From the NCBI RefSeq assembly GCF_013426735.1, contig NZ_AP023275.1, positions 124,001 to 188,000 of the forward strand: 64,000 nt of DNA. The letters are read 5' to 3'. Positions 44,790 to 54,314 of the stretch are shown one piece after another. Positions within the stretch are counted from its first letter, which is position 1; the number at the start of each line of letters is the position of its first letter. The DNA comes from Agrobacterium vitis (GTDB lineage: Bacteria > Pseudomonadota > Alphaproteobacteria > Rhizobiales > Rhizobiaceae). The position numbers and the translations under genes were made by a program. Below the pieces are notes generated by a model. It saw only the letters and a program-made list of their open reading frames with translations. It made no database searches and was not told the origin of the DNA.

Positions 44790-45570
44790 GACTGCAAACG
44801 TGGTCGCCGTCGTTGCGGCTGCGCTTACGATGGCGTTGCCGCTTCCAGCTGAGGCCGGCGGCGTGACGGGACAGGCAACCGAATGGACACAGCTCGCCAA
44901 CAATACAGAACTGATCTCGCTTGTCGGCAAGTCGGCGGAGCAGGTCAACAACCAGATTACCCAGATCTCGCAGCTTGCCGAGCAAATCCAGAACCAGATC
45001 AACATCTACAACAACATGCTGCAGAACACCGCCCAATTACCGAACCACATCTGGGGTCAGGTCGAAAACGACCTGAAGAAGCTGCAGAACGTCGTGGCCC
45101 AAGGGCAGGGCATCGCCTTCTCGATGGGCAATATCGACGACGTCCTGAAGCAGCGTTTCCAGAGTTTTGCCGAGATGAAGAGCAATCTACCTGATGGAGC
45201 AAGTTTCTCGTCCACCTATCAAAGCTGGTCCGACACCAATCGCGATACGATCGGAGGCACCTTGAAGGCCGCGAACCTGACAGCGGACCAGTTCTCAAGC
45301 GAGGAAAGCACGATGTCGTCGTTGCGATCGATGTCGGAGACATCAGACGGGCAGATGAAGGCGCTGCAGGTCGGACACCAGATCGCCGCACAACAGGTGG
45401 CGCAGATGCAAAAGCTGCGTGGCCTGGTTTCCCAGCAGATGACTATGATGGGGACATGGTTCCAGTCGGAGCAGGCGCAAAAGGATCTCGCCCAGGCGCG
45501 CCGCGAAAAATTCTTCAGCGGAAGCGAGCATGACATCCGCAGTGGGCAGACGATGGAGCCCCGCTGGTGA
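44761..45570 (+). CDS. trbJ: Mating-pair formation protein TrbJ (VirB5-like)
   Basis: The 269-residue product has a signal peptide (ALTMALPLPAEAGG) and then long helices with coiled-coil character (EQVNNQITQISQLAEQIQNQ, AAQQVAQMQKLRGLVSQQM). The family localises to the periplasm or pilus tip. The C-terminus, REKFF-x-G followed by DIR-x-GQ-x-M-x-PRW, is repeated almost exactly at the end of TrbK, the next gene. Its stop overlaps the GTG start of trbK. Confidence 0.93.
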   Translation: MPKHSFRPLETANVVAVVAAALTMALPLPAEAGGVTGQATEWTQLANNTELISLVGKSAEQVNNQITQISQLAEQIQNQINIYNNMLQNTAQLPNHIWGQVENDLKKLQNVVAQGQGIAFSMGNIDDVLKQRFQSFAEMKSNLPDGASFSSTYQSWSDTNRDTIGGTLKAANLTADQFSSEESTMSSLRSMSETSDGQMKALQVGHQIAAQQVAQMQKLRGLVSQQMTMMGTWFQSEQAQKDLAQARREKFFSGSEHDIRSGQTMEPRW

Positions 45571-45794
45571 GCCCGCGTCTTGTTATCATCCTTCTTGTCG
45601 TGGGGATCGTCGCATCGGGTGTAGGCGTCGCCCGGTGGATCGTACAGCCCCATCCGGCGTCCGTATTTGGAACGGGAGAAGCATCGTCGGCGACCTCATC
45701 CGATGCGGCCCGACGCGAACATCGAGAAAAATTCTTCGGTGGCGATACCGATCGCGACATTCGCGGTGGCCAGGAGATGAAGCCGAGATGGTAA
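45567..45794 (+). CDS. trbK: Entry exclusion protein TrbK
   Basis: The 75-residue protein starts with GTG (overlapping the trbJ stop). It has one N-terminal hydrophobic segment (LVIILLVVGIVASGVGVARW) and then a short periplasmic part. Position between trbJ and trbL identifies it as TrbK, which in RP4 and Ti plasmids blocks entry of related plasmids. No lipobox Cys is present, unlike RP4 TrbK. Its last 25 residues mirror the TrbJ tail. It overlaps trbL by 7 bases. Confidence 0.85.
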   Translation: MSPRLVIILLVVGIVASGVGVARWIVQPHPASVFGTGEASSATSSDAARREHREKFFGGDTDRDIRGGQEMKPRW

Positions 45795-46978
45795 TTGTTC
45801 GACCTTCAAGTAGCCTCGAACTTGCCCTTGTCGCTGTCGGCATCGTGTTGTTCGCGAACGCGCCGGCCTTTGCACAACAGGGCCAGGTGCTGACCAACCT
45901 GGAGAATTCCGTTGTTACTGCAGCCAAAGGCTGGGAGACGACGGTCATGAATGCGGCCCGGTCATTGTTCTGGATCCTGGCGGGGATCGAGATCGGCATC
46001 GCCGCCGTGTGGCTGGCGATTAGCGCTGCCTCGCTCGACAGCTGGTTTGCCGAGCTCGTCAAGCGCATCATGTTCATTGGGCTGTTCGCGTTCATTCTCA
46101 ATGAGGGGCCGGCCTTTGCCAAGGCCGTTGTCGACAGCCTCTACCAGATCGGCGCCGGCGGTGGCTCGGCTTCTCCCGCCAACATTTTCGACGCCGGCAT
46201 TCGTGTCGCGACCAAGATGTCGGAACAGGCGAAGTTTGGCCTCTTCGAGGATAACTCCCTGGCGATCGCCGCCGTCTTTGCCATGGTCGTGGTGGTCGTC
46301 TGCTTCTCGCTGGTGGCCGCGATCTTCGTCTCGGTCATGGTGGAAATGTATGTTGGCCTGCTTGCTGGGATGATCATGCTGGGACTGGGTGGCACGTCCT
46401 ATACCAAGGACTTCGCCGTCAAATATCTGGTCTACGCCTTTTCTGTCGGCATGAAGCTGATGGCGCTGGTGATGATCGCAAAGATCGGCTCCGACATCCT
46501 GCTGGGCCTGGCCGAGGCACCGACAGCAACCTCGGAACAGTTCATCACCACACTCGCCATCGCCGGTATCTCGGTCGTGGTCTTTGTCATCGCCATGTAC
46601 GTGCCGCCGATCCTGCAGGGCGTGGTCCAGGGCGCGTCCGTATCCGGTGGCATGGAAGCCATCCGCCATGGGGGCCAGGCCGCATCTTTTGCGGCGGGTG
46701 CCGGCTTTTTGGCGACTGCTGCGGTCAGCCGAGGTTATCAGGCCGCGAATACGGCAAGGGCAGGGGGATCGTCGCTCGGAACTGCCGCCATGCGCGGCAT
46801 GGAGGCCGGTATCGGCGGTGCGGCAGGTGCGCTCAGTTCGGCCGCGAAGGACAAGGCGGTCGGGTCACCCGGAGCCTATGCCGGTTCGCTGCTCGGTCTC
46901 GCCAATGCCAAACTCGACAAGCAATCGGGACGACCCGCATCGCCGCCTCCGCCCCCGCCCATCAACGAGACCAAATGA
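45788..46978 (+). CDS. trbL: Mating-channel membrane protein TrbL (VirB6 family)
   Basis: The 396-residue product starts [20 protein letters not shown] (signal or first helix, then APAFAQQ). It has five to six further hydrophobic segments ([60 protein letters not shown]) and a Gly/Ala-rich C-terminus ending in a proline run ([12 protein letters not shown]). It forms part of the inner-membrane channel. An open frame reaching back to 45530 is antecedent noise over trbJ and trbK. Confidence 0.94.
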   Translation: MVIVRPSSSLELALVAVGIVLFANAPAFAQQGQVLTNLENSVVTAAKGWETTVMNAARSLFWILAGIEIGIAAVWLAISAASLDSWFAELVKRIMFIGLFAFILNEGPAFAKAVVDSLYQIGAGGGSASPANIFDAGIRVATKMSEQAKFGLFEDNSLAIAAVFAMVVVVVCFSLVAAIFVSVMVEMYVGLLAGMIMLGLGGTSYTKDFAVKYLVYAFSVGMKLMALVMIAKIGSDILLGLAEAPTATSEQFITTLAIAGISVVVFVIAMYVPPILQGVVQGASVSGGMEAIRHGGQAASFAAGAGFLATAAVSRGYQAANTARAGGSSLGTAAMRGMEAGIGGAAGALSSAAKDKAVGSPGAYAGSLLGLANAKLDKQSGRPASPPPPPPINETK

Positions 46979-46995
46979 CTGGAGGCTTATCCGCA

Positions 46996-47658
46996 ATGGC
47001 CGGACAAAACATGCCTGATAATCCCTATCTCGCTGCGCGCAACGAATGGAACGAGCGCTATGGCTCTTACGTCAAGGCCGCCGCCGCCTGGCGGATCGTC
47101 GGTATCACAGGCATGACCATGGCGGTGATCGGTTTTGGTTACGCACTCTACCAGAGCACCCAGGTGAAGCTCGTTCCCTATATCGTCGAGGTCGACAAGC
47201 TCGGCACCGCCGTCAATGCCGGAGTTCCCCAACAGATCGAATATGCCGATCCGCGGGTGGTGCGCGCCACGCTTGGAAGCTTTGTCTCGAACTTTCGGAG
47301 CGTGACGCCCGACGCGGTCGTGCAGAAGCAATATATCGACCGGACCTACGGCCTGCTTAGGACTTCGGACCCGGCAACAGAGAAGGTCAATGCCTGGTTT
47401 CGCTCGAACTCGCCCTTCGAGAAAGCGAAAAACTCGACCGTGGCCATCGAGGTCAACAATATCGTTGCGCTCTCGAACCAGAGTTACCAGATCGACTGGA
47501 CCGAATTTGAGCGCGACCGGCGCGGCAAGGAAACCGCCGTCCGCCGATTCCGTGGCATCGCCACCGTGACCCTCACCCCACCGCAGGATGAGGGCGTCAT
47601 TCGCTTGAACCCCATCGGTCTCTATCTCCGCGACTTCGACTGGACCGCACAGCTTTGA
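46996..47658 (+). CDS. trbF: Mating-channel protein TrbF (VirB8 family)
   Basis: About 220 residues: a short cytoplasmic N-terminus ([20 protein letters not shown]), one membrane helix ([20 protein letters not shown]) and a periplasmic VirB8-like domain ([17 protein letters not shown] to [12 protein letters not shown]). The start MAGQNMPDN is preferred because GGAGG lies 10 bases before it; an ATG at 46975 overlapping the trbL stop would add seven residues. Followed closely by trbG. Confidence 0.94.
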   Translation: MAGQNMPDNPYLAARNEWNERYGSYVKAAAAWRIVGITGMTMAVIGFGYALYQSTQVKLVPYIVEVDKLGTAVNAGVPQQIEYADPRVVRATLGSFVSNFRSVTPDAVVQKQYIDRTYGLLRTSDPATEKVNAWFRSNSPFEKAKNSTVAIEVNNIVALSNQSYQIDWTEFERDRRGKETAVRRFRGIATVTLTPPQDEGVIRLNPIGLYLRDFDWTAQL

Positions 47659-47663
47659 AAGGC

Positions 47664-48530
47664 ATGGCCCCGAACATGATTATCCGACTTGAGAATTTTT
47701 CGGCCAGGCTGACTCTGAGCTCCCTTGGATCAGTGATGCTAGCTTTGCTCGTCTTTAACCCCATCCACGCTCTTGCTGCCGATGGCGTCACTGCCAACGA
47801 AGCGAAGGGTATGGGCATCTCGACCCAATGGCGTGGATCGCGGGGTCTCGTCACCAAGGGCCCTGACGGCAAGGTGATCTTTCTCTACGGCGAGGTCCAG
47901 CCCTCCGTCGTCTGCTCGCCGCTGCAGGTTTGCGACATCGAATTGCAGGGCGGCGAGGTGGTCCGCGACGTGTTAGTCGGTGATACCGTACGCTGGAAGG
48001 TCGAACCCGCGACATCGGGAGCCGCTGGTGGTCAAGCCATCCATCTGATCGTCAAGCCGTCGGAGCCGGGCCTTGTGACCTCCATGGTGGTAACAACGTC
48101 GCGGCGCACCTATCACATCCAGCTGAAGTCCCATTCGACCCAGTATATGGCGCGTGTCGGATTTGAGTACCCGGAAGATGTTTCGACAAAGCTTGCCGAC
48201 GTCAATGCGCGGTTGGAGGCAAGCACCATCCCGGGGGCAGGCGTTCCAGCCGAGCAGCTGAACTTCTCTTATTCTGTTTCGGGCAGCGCCGGCTGGCGAC
48301 CGACGCGGGTCTATTCCGACGGGCTCAAGACCTACATCCATTTCCCACGCTCGATCTCCGGCCAGGATGCACCCGTCCTATTCGTGACATCAGGCGGGCA
48401 GAACCGCATCGTCAACTACCGCATGAAAAGCAACATGATGGTCGTTGACTATCATATCGACCGCGCAGTGCTCGTTTCCGGCGTCGGGGGGAATCAGGAG
48501 AAGATAACGATAAGAAGGGGAGGGCAATGA
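47664..48530 (+). CDS. trbG: Mating-channel protein TrbG (VirB9 family)
   Basis: About 288 residues with a signal sequence ([20 protein letters not shown], cleavage after ALA) and a beta-rich VirB9/CagX domain ([73 protein letters not shown]). It forms the outer-membrane-associated core with TrbH and TrbI. The ATG at 47664 is chosen over a TTG at 47655; an ATG at 47676 is also possible. Its stop overlaps trbH. Confidence 0.93.
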   Translation: MAPNMIIRLENFSARLTLSSLGSVMLALLVFNPIHALAADGVTANEAKGMGISTQWRGSRGLVTKGPDGKVIFLYGEVQPSVVCSPLQVCDIELQGGEVVRDVLVGDTVRWKVEPATSGAAGGQAIHLIVKPSEPGLVTSMVVTTSRRTYHIQLKSHSTQYMARVGFEYPEDVSTKLADVNARLEASTIPGAGVPAEQLNFSYSVSGSAGWRPTRVYSDGLKTYIHFPRSISGQDAPVLFVTSGGQNRIVNYRMKSNMMVVDYHIDRAVLVSGVGGNQEKITIRRGGQ

Positions 48531-49006
48531 TGGATACCTTTGCCCTTGCGGGAAGCTTCCTGAACCCAATCCGCAGCTTTGCCGCAGCCTGCGCCCTCAC
48601 CATCCTCCTCTCCGGATGCCAATCGACCGAAGCCAATGGCCTCGTCCCGAGCAGTGCGCCGCCGGAGATTTCCGGCCAGGCGGCAAGTGCCATTGCCGGG
48701 GACATGGTCAGCCGCCTTGCCGAACAGATCGGGCCGGGGAAGGCGACGGTCGCCCTTAAAGCGGATGCCTCGCCCTTCGGCCAGGCGCTGGAAGCCACGT
48801 TGAAGGGATGGGGCTACGCCATCGTTACCGATCAGAAGACCGATAGCGGCACCGCGGTCATCCCGCTTTCCTACGTGATCGTGCCGTTCGATGGTCAAGT
48901 GCTGGCCCGTCTCTCGACAAACAGCGTTGAACTCGGACGTGCATACACAGTCTCAGCCAACGGCGCGACCCCGGCGAGCGCCTTGTCGCTCATGCGGCGT
49001 GGGTGA
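48527..49006 (+). CDS. trbH: Conjugal lipoprotein TrbH (VirB7-like role)
   Basis: The 159-residue product has a lipoprotein signal ([12 protein letters not shown]; lipidated Cys near residue 31), then a soluble domain ([37 protein letters not shown]). It is expected at the outer membrane supporting TrbG and TrbI. ATGATG overlaps the trbG stop. It is followed by trbI after 11 bases. Confidence 0.9.
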   Translation: MMDTFALAGSFLNPIRSFAAACALTILLSGCQSTEANGLVPSSAPPEISGQAASAIAGDMVSRLAEQIGPGKATVALKADASPFGQALEATLKGWGYAIVTDQKTDSGTAVIPLSYVIVPFDGQVLARLSTNSVELGRAYTVSANGATPASALSLMRRG

Positions 49007-49017
49007 AGGAGGATCAT

Positions 49018-50340
49018 ATGGTGCAATCTCTCAATCTCGGCGGCGCACAGGGCAGCCAGTCCCAGTCTGGTATGCGGCGGATCAACCGCCTGCCGATCGT
49101 CGTCATGATCGTGTTGGTGGTCGCGTTCCTTGGCGTCATCTTCTATGGCCTCGCCTCGCGCGGGCTATACTTCGGCAAGGACAGTGGTCCAGAGACAAGT
49201 TCGGGCCATCCTGCCTCCACCTACGCCGACCAGATCAAACGTGGCGTCACCGATGGCATCATTGGCGAACCACAGCAGCAGACTACGTTTCAACCGACGC
49301 CGGTCGAAACAAAGCAAGCTGCTGAAAAGACCAACAATCCCTTCACGCCGCAGGTGGGGCAGCGCGAAGAACCGCAGCGCGGACAGGAGCTTGAGCCGGA
49401 ACAGGTCTGGCGTGCCCGTCTTCAGCGTGAACAGCGAGAGCAATATCTGCGGGAACAGCAGCGCCAGCGAATGGCGCGCCTACAGGCGAGCAATGCCGCA
49501 TACGATGCACCGCTTACCATTGATCGCAGCAAGCTCGAAGCGCGCGCGGAAGCAAAAGACGCGACTACGGACACGACCGCAGTCGCTACAACGCCGTCCG
49601 CAACGGCGGGGCAGCCGTCCGATCTCTATGCCGCTGCGTTGCGCGCCGGCTTGGGTGGTCAAAATGCCGATCCCAACGGACAGAGCTCAAAAGAGGACTT
49701 TTTCAACGCCGATCTCAAAGATCTCGGCTACTTGCCGAACCGTGTGGTACCTCAGCAATCGCCATTTGAGTTAAAACGCGGGTCCGTCATCCCGGCGACA
49801 CTGATCACAGGGATCAATTCCGACCTCCCGGGCAGGATCACCGCTCAGGTGAGCCAGAACGTGTATGACAGCGCCACCGGGCATCGTCTACTAATCCCGC
49901 AGGGCACAAAGCTGTTCGGCCGTTACGATAGCAAAGTGTCATTCGGACAGAAACGTGTGCTCGTTGTCTGGACCGACATCATCTTCCCGAATGGTTCGAC
50001 GTTGCAGATCGGCGGCATGTCGGGAACCGATGCGCAAGGATATGGTGGTTTCAATGACAAGGTGAACAACCACTATCTCAAAACCTTTGGCTCAGCCGTA
50101 CTGATCGCCCTGATCGGCACGGGTATCGACATGGCCGTTCCGGAGAGCTCGACGTTGGCAACGCAGGATACAGCCTCGGATGCGGCGCGGCGGAATTTCG
50201 CAGAAACGTTCGGTCGGGTTGCTGATCGTACCATCCAGCGCAATATGGATGTCCAGCCGACCCTCGAAATTCGCCCCGGCTACAAGTTCAATGTGCTGGT
50301 AGATCAGGATATTTCCTTCCAGAATGAATATAAAAACTGA
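49018..50340 (+). CDS. trbI: Mating-channel protein TrbI (VirB10 family)
   Basis: The 440-residue product has a cytoplasmic N-terminus, one membrane helix (LPIVVMIVLVVAFLGVIFYG), a Gln/Glu/Arg-rich periplasmic linker (REEPQRGQELEPEQVWRARL and following) and the VirB10 beta-barrel domain (ELKRGSVIPATLITGINSDL, LLIPQGTKLFGRYDS, TLEIRPGYKFNVLVDQDISF). The start is set by AAGGAGG six bases upstream; a GTG at 49003 is less likely. It is the last gene of the complete trb set. The 5-base arm of a foreign operator begins in its stop codon. Confidence 0.95.
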   Translation: MVQSLNLGGAQGSQSQSGMRRINRLPIVVMIVLVVAFLGVIFYGLASRGLYFGKDSGPETSSGHPASTYADQIKRGVTDGIIGEPQQQTTFQPTPVETKQAAEKTNNPFTPQVGQREEPQRGQELEPEQVWRARLQREQREQYLREQQRQRMARLQASNAAYDAPLTIDRSKLEARAEAKDATTDTTAVATTPSATAGQPSDLYAAALRAGLGGQNADPNGQSSKEDFFNADLKDLGYLPNRVVPQQSPFELKRGSVIPATLITGINSDLPGRITAQVSQNVYDSATGHRLLIPQGTKLFGRYDSKVSFGQKRVLVVWTDIIFPNGSTLQIGGMSGTDAQGYGGFNDKVNNHYLKTFGSAVLIALIGTGIDMAVPESSTLATQDTASDAARRNFAETFGRVADRTIQRNMDVQPTLEIRPGYKFNVLVDQDISFQNEYKN

Positions 50341-50417
50341 TAATGCAAGATTATCGGACGTCTTTATTCTATGACACGCTGTGCGGTGTTAAACAAAATT
50401 TCTGGCATAAACTGCGC
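50339..50417. promoter_or_regulatory. Operator region of the DUF1403 fragment (third copy)
   Basis: GATAA, 7 bases, TTATCGGAC (50351-50359), then GTGCGGTGTT (50381) and TAAACTGCGC (50408-50417). TTATCGGAC lies 88 bases before the DUF1403 ATG, and the two arms of the second repeat start 27 bases apart, exactly as upstream of DUF1403 at 22659. The left arm is shortened where it meets trbI. Confidence 0.6.
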
Positions 50418-50438
50418 ATGCGATGTATCCTCATCCGT

Positions 50439-50798
50439 ATGGATTCACTTGCGCCAACTCCACCTCCTGTCTCGACGTGGTCGCCCCACCTGCCAGCCTG
50501 GACCGTGTTGCGCACGCACGACATTGCCGAATCCGACGCCGCGTTTTCTGCTGGTATCGCTCTGAAATCGCTTGATGATCTGCTCCGCACCAATCTGCTC
50601 TGGCTCGGCTGCTGGCGCGATCACCTTGCCCTGACATCGGCCACGGTCGCTGCGAAAATGCTCGGCTGTCGCGAGGACGAACACGCCATCCGGGACGCGG
50701 TTTTGCTCAGGGCATTCGGTGACGATCCGGGACCGGCTGGAAAGCTGTTTTTGGCCACGCGATTGTTGTCGCGCGGATCAGGGTCCATCACCACAGCG
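50439..50798 (+). pseudogene. DUF1403-family protein, N-terminal fragment
   Basis: MDSLAPTPPPVSTWSPHLPA, then AAFSAGIALKSLDDLLRTNL, WLGCWRDHLALTSATVAAK and LFLATRLLSRGSGSITT match the first ~120 residues of the DUF1403 gene at 22 kb. The remaining two thirds are replaced by the IS6 element starting at 50799. It sits directly after trbI. Confidence 0.88.
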
Positions 50799-51617
50799 GG
50801 CACCGTAAAGTTAAAGAACTACGGACAAAGCTGGCACTCGCCGCTTCCTCTCACGCAGCCTGCAGGCGCGCGAACTCACTCCACATTTGCATGGCGGCGG
50901 TTCTCAGTTCACGGTGATGGTGGGACAGGATATCGTGGCGTGGAATGTGGAAGAGATTTGCGACCGGGTCATGGATGGAGACGAAACGCTGGAGATGTCG
51001 AGCTGATTTGAAGCCCTTCATGATGCGCCCTCGCCGTCGTGTCGGTTGATGTGAATTCTCCGCCCGGTTATTCAATCCCTTGTGCGAACGGTGTTCGACG
51101 CCGGGCATGATGTCGCGTTTGGCCGCGCCGTAGGATCCGAGTTTGTCGATGATCATCACTCTCGGTGCTTGACCCTGTCCTTTCAGAAGCTTTCGTATCA
51201 GACGTTTGGCGGCCTTGGTATTACGGCGGCTCTGCACCAGCACATCGAGAACGAAGCCATCCTGATCGACGGCTCGCCACAGCCAGTGCTTCTTGCCGCC
51301 TATGGAGATGACGACTTCATCGAGATACCATTTGTCGCCAAGCTTTCCGGCTGAACGCCGCCGGATTTCATTGGCAAAGTGGCGACCGAATTTCTCGGCC
51401 CAAAGGCGGACTGTCTGGTACGAGACAATAATCCCGCGCGCCGCCAGTAAGCCTTCGACCATCCGCAAGCTGAGCGGGAAACGAAGATAAAGCCAGACGA
51501 CATGAGCAATCACTTCAGCTGGGAACCGGTGGCGGCGATAAAGGGGATCACGAACGGTTTGTGTCATGTCGCAAAAATCACACACGCCAATCGCCGCGGG
51601 GTTAACGTTACGATGCC
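50799..51617 (-). mobile_element. IS6-family insertion sequence, copy 2 (819 bp)
   Basis: An inverted relative of the element at 728-1544. The left end reads GGCACCGTAAAGTTAAAG; the right end is GTTAACGTTACGATGCC. The 8-bp flanks differ. It separates a DUF1403 fragment from a dnaE2 fragment, both broken, so it marks a deletion junction. Confidence 0.88.
50851..51567 (-). CDS. IS6-family DDE transposase
   Basis: The 238-residue product is nearly identical to the copy at 777-1493 but with about 25 substitutions. Catalytic Asp (WYLDEVV), Asp (MIIDKLGSYGAA) and Glu (NNRAENSHQP) are kept. The Thr before the second Asp and the Arg after it, conserved in the other two IS6 proteins here, are changed to Ile and Gly, so activity may be reduced. 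Confidence 0.9.
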   Translation of the reverse strand: MTQTVRDPLYRRHRFPAEVIAHVVWLYLRFPLSLRMVEGLLAARGIIVSYQTVRLWAEKFGRHFANEIRRRSAGKLGDKWYLDEVVISIGGKKHWLWRAVDQDGFVLDVLVQSRRNTKAAKRLIRKLLKGQGQAPRVMIIDKLGSYGAAKRDIMPGVEHRSHKGLNNRAENSHQPTRRRGRIMKGFKSARHLQRFVSIHDPVANLFHIPRHDILSHHHRELRTAAMQMWSEFARLQAA

Positions 51618-51781
51618 TGCGTTCGGCCTTAGCGTGTTTGTGAGAACAGACCTTGTTCCAGCCCCGAGATGCTATGTGGCCAAATGATGGGTGAGAATAA
51701 AGCGCGCTTCAGGAGTGCCATCGCAGACATCATAAGCGGCTTCTGCCGATCAACTGCATCATCGCGACGGCAGTTAATCTG

Positions 51782-52294
51782 AGAATTTTCCCGGTCTCAT
51801 TTCTCCGGAAAGACCTCGACCGGAAAGGCATCGTCACCTGCGCCGAGGCGATGGGGCAGCGGGACGGGAGGTGGCTTTGGACTGCCGGGCTGGTGCTCGT
51901 GCGACAGCGGCCGGGATCGGCAAAGGGTGTCATGTTCCTCACGCTGGAAGACGAGTCGGGTATCGTCAATGCAGTGGTCTGGCCATCGCTGTTCGAACGC
52001 CAGCGACGGATCCTGATGACAGCGAGCATGATGGCCATCAATGGCCGTATCCAGCGGGAAGGCGAGGTCGTTCACCTCGTTGCCCAGCGCCTGTTCGATT
52101 TCTCCGCCGACCTGTCGAGCATTGGTAATCGGGACGGCGACTTCCCGCTTCCGCACGGTCGCGGCGACCAGGTCAAGCACGGAGGGGGCCCCGATCCACG
52201 GGACAATCCCAAACCCGTCGTGCAGGCGCGCGAGATCTATATTCCCGACCTTCACATCGATAATCTGAAGATCAAATCCAGAAACTTCCACTGA
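51782..52294 (+). pseudogene. dnaE2: Error-prone DNA polymerase DnaE2, C-terminal fragment
   Basis: The frame FPVSFLRKDLDRKGIVTCAE, then RDGRWLWTAGLVLVRQRPGS, KGVMFLTLEDESGIVNAVVW and IQREGEVVHLVAQRL to the Asp-rich tail corresponds to the C-terminal OB-fold region of DnaE2, an SOS-induced translesion polymerase. The polymerase core (about 900 residues) is absent. No start codon of its own is credible. The neighbouring SRAP genes suggest that an SOS-response cassette once stood here. Confidence 0.85.
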
Positions 52295-52304
52295 GGAGGC
52301 CGGT

Positions 52305-52970
52305 GTGTCGCGTCTGTTTGCAGTCACCAAAAGCCTGGAGGAGATTGTCGCCCATTTTGCGGTCGACATCGTGCTGGCGCTTGAGGTGCCGAGCGAAACC
52401 ATCGAAGGCACCCCAGGACTGATCGTCCTTGAGAAGGACGGATTGCGGCTGTTGAAGTCGGTCCCATGGGGTTTTCCGCGACAGACACGCGACATGAGGC
52501 GTGAAGGCGAGCCACCGAGCCGCATCGGCCTCGTTGCGGATCTTACCAATCCGCTCTGGGACCGGATCGTCGTCGACCCCAAATACCGCTGCCTGATCCC
52601 GCTCACGCATTTTGCAAACCCCGACGGTGTCAAAGGCGAGAAAACCCGATCATGGTTCTCGAAGAACCGGCAGCCTTTGATGGCCTGGGCGGGGTTCTGC
52701 AAGAACACTCCAGACTTCGGGCCGGTCTTCGCCGGCATGACCACGACCGCCAACGAGAAGATCAGGCCCTTCAACGATCGCATGCCCGTTTTGCTCGAGC
52801 GGCAAGAATACGACCGCTGGCTTCACGGGTCGATCGAAGATGTCATCGCCTTCCAGTTTCGCGAGCCGCCGTCATCCGATGACTTTGAAATCCTGCATAG
52901 CCGCGACCGCTGGCAAAGCGGCGTTTCGCCCTCCAAGGCTTCACCACGTCGGGACAATATGGTTACGTAG
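52305..52970 (+). CDS. SRAP (YedK/HMCES) domain protein lacking catalytic residues
   Basis: The 221-residue product starts with GTG behind GAGGAGGC. It is clearly homologous to the next gene (WGFPRQTRD, YRCLIPLTHFANPDGVKGEK, PLMAWAGF, DRMPVLLERQEYDRWLHGS). SRAP proteins cross-link to abasic sites in single-stranded DNA through Cys2. Here residue 2 is Ser, the catalytic Glu of the FAEAEG motif is Asn (FANPDG), and the catalytic His of HNRMPV is replaced (FNDRMPV). The fold seems kept while the chemistry is lost. It follows the dnaE2 fragment by 10 bases. Confidence 0.85.
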   Translation: MSRLFAVTKSLEEIVAHFAVDIVLALEVPSETIEGTPGLIVLEKDGLRLLKSVPWGFPRQTRDMRREGEPPSRIGLVADLTNPLWDRIVVDPKYRCLIPLTHFANPDGVKGEKTRSWFSKNRQPLMAWAGFCKNTPDFGPVFAGMTTTANEKIRPFNDRMPVLLERQEYDRWLHGSIEDVIAFQFREPPSSDDFEILHSRDRWQSGVSPSKASPRRDNMVT

Positions 52971-52999
52971 CCAAGGTTTCGTGTTGAAAGGTCTGCCAT

Positions 53000-53644
53000 A
53001 TGTGCAACTTGTACACCGTTCGTCTTTCCGCCGCAGAAGTGGCCGCGCACTTTCGTGTGCCGAACCCGATGCAATCGAACGCCCCCGAGGAAGTCTATCC
53101 GGGCACGCCCGGGATGGTGGTAACGGAGAATGAAGGCGTTCGCGAGCTCCGCTCGATGGTCTGGGGTTTTCCGCTGCGCCTGAAAGGCATGAAGCCGGAA
53201 GCCAAGCCAAAGCCGGTCAACAATATCGCTGACCTGTCAAAAGGCATGTGGATCGGTCTTGCCCGAAAACCGCAATGGCGTTGTTTGATCCCCGTGACGG
53301 GTTTTGCCGAAGCCGAGGGTGAAAAGGGTAGGATGACCCGCACCTGGTTTTCGCTGAAGGACCAGCCGGTGTTCGCCTGGGCAGGGCTGTGGCGTATCAG
53401 CGACGAGTGGGGTCCAGTTTACTCCGGTGTCATGACGGATGCCAACGAGGCGATCCAGCCCGTGCACAACCGGATGCCCGTCTTGTTACATCCCGATGAG
53501 TACGAACAATGGCTGCACGGTACCTTCGATGATGCGCTCGCATTCCAGAAGCGGACATTTCCGCCGGAGCTGGTGACGATGGAGCGGACAACCGAGCTGT
53601 GGGCGAAAAACAAGTCTGCACCCGAGGCGCCGCTGCTGCTTTGA
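53000..53644 (+). CDS. SRAP (YedK/HMCES) DNA-protein crosslink shield
   Basis: The 214-residue product starts MCNLYTVRLSAAEVAAHF, with the Cys2 nucleophile exposed after Met removal, Glu in VTGFAEAEGEK and His in PVHNRMPVLL. Family members cover abasic sites in ssDNA and prevent strand breaks. It lies 29 bases after its degenerate paralogue, so both are probably co-transcribed. Confidence 0.93.
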   Translation: MCNLYTVRLSAAEVAAHFRVPNPMQSNAPEEVYPGTPGMVVTENEGVRELRSMVWGFPLRLKGMKPEAKPKPVNNIADLSKGMWIGLARKPQWRCLIPVTGFAEAEGEKGRMTRTWFSLKDQPVFAWAGLWRISDEWGPVYSGVMTDANEAIQPVHNRMPVLLHPDEYEQWLHGTFDDALAFQKRTFPPELVTMERTTELWAKNKSAPEAPLLL

Positions 53645-53651
53645 CGCCAGC

Positions 53652-53964
53652 CTATTTTCCGAGGTTAGCGAACCACTCGGCATAGGGCGTGTTCTTCGCC
53701 ATATGCCGATTATAATCCGGTGCGCCATCTTCCCACCAGGGCGCGCCGCGCTCGCCGAGAGCAACCTTGGCATCATCGACCAGATGTCGCGCCTTTGCCA
53801 TCGGGGTCGCCCTTGGCGTCGCGAACAGCCCTTCTTGCGGACATCAAATCCTTGACCAGTCTATTCCGTGTGGCTTCGTCAAGCGCAGGATTGCTCTTCC
53901 GCCACAAGCGTCCGCTGACGACGAAATAACGCCCGTCAGGGGTGTCGGGGTATTGGTCCGACAT
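53652..53964 (-). pseudogene. Small conserved-looking protein, frameshifted
   Basis: MSDQYPDTPDGRYFVVSGRL, then EATRNRLVKDLMSARRAVRD, runs in one frame. After DPDGK one extra base moves the natural continuation ARHLVDDAKVALGERGAPWW, then EDGAPDYNRHMAKNTPYAEW and FANLGK (stop at 53652), to the next frame. In the unshifted frame it stops at 53773. The restored protein of about 103 aa looks like a complete small soluble protein; its function is unknown to me. Confidence 0.6.
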
Positions 53965-53967
53965 TAT

Positions 53968-54204
53968 CTAGCGCCCGTTTTTGATCGCTTGGTCGATCAT
54001 CCGCTCCGTTTCCAAATTAGATGCCAGCGAAAGCATGTGACAGTCGGCAATATCCACCAGTGCGCTGGCGACTTCGGTCTCTCCCCAACCGGCCATCACC
54101 GCTTGCTCGGCCAAATGCCTGAATGCGTCGGCAATCGCTTCCTGACAGTTCAGAAAGTGATCAGGATGCTCGGAGAGGTTTCTCGGACCAGATATGTACT
54201 CCAT
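53968..54204 (-). CDS. Hypothetical protein (78 aa)
   Basis: MEYISGPRNLSEHPDHFLNC, then QEAIADAFRHLAEQAVMAGW, is helical and acidic. It ends 3 bases before the next minus-strand gene, so the two are an operon. The start is chosen at the first ATG followed by protein-like sequence; a GTG further up would add 17 residues. Family not recognised. Confidence 0.55.
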   Translation of the reverse strand: MEYISGPRNLSEHPDHFLNCQEAIADAFRHLAEQAVMAGWGETEVASALVDIADCHMLSLASNLETERMIDQAIKNGR

Positions 54205-54314
54205 TCCTAATGTAATAGAGTCGGCTGAGACCGGTTCAAGGCCCGTTGGCACCAATCTGAAACTTTTCGACGTTTTGCGTGTTTCCGCTGCACAAGCAAA
54301 TGCGAGGAAACATC

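Noticed and set aside
45530..45787. N-terminal extension of TrbL
   Set aside because: It overlaps the trbJ end and all of trbK, has no signal-like start, and the ATG at 45788 gives the normal TrbL length.
728..51617. The two similar IS6 copies as ends of one composite transposon
   Set aside because: They are inverted, about 50 kb apart, diverged from each other, and neither shows a target duplication. The whole plasmid core lies between them.
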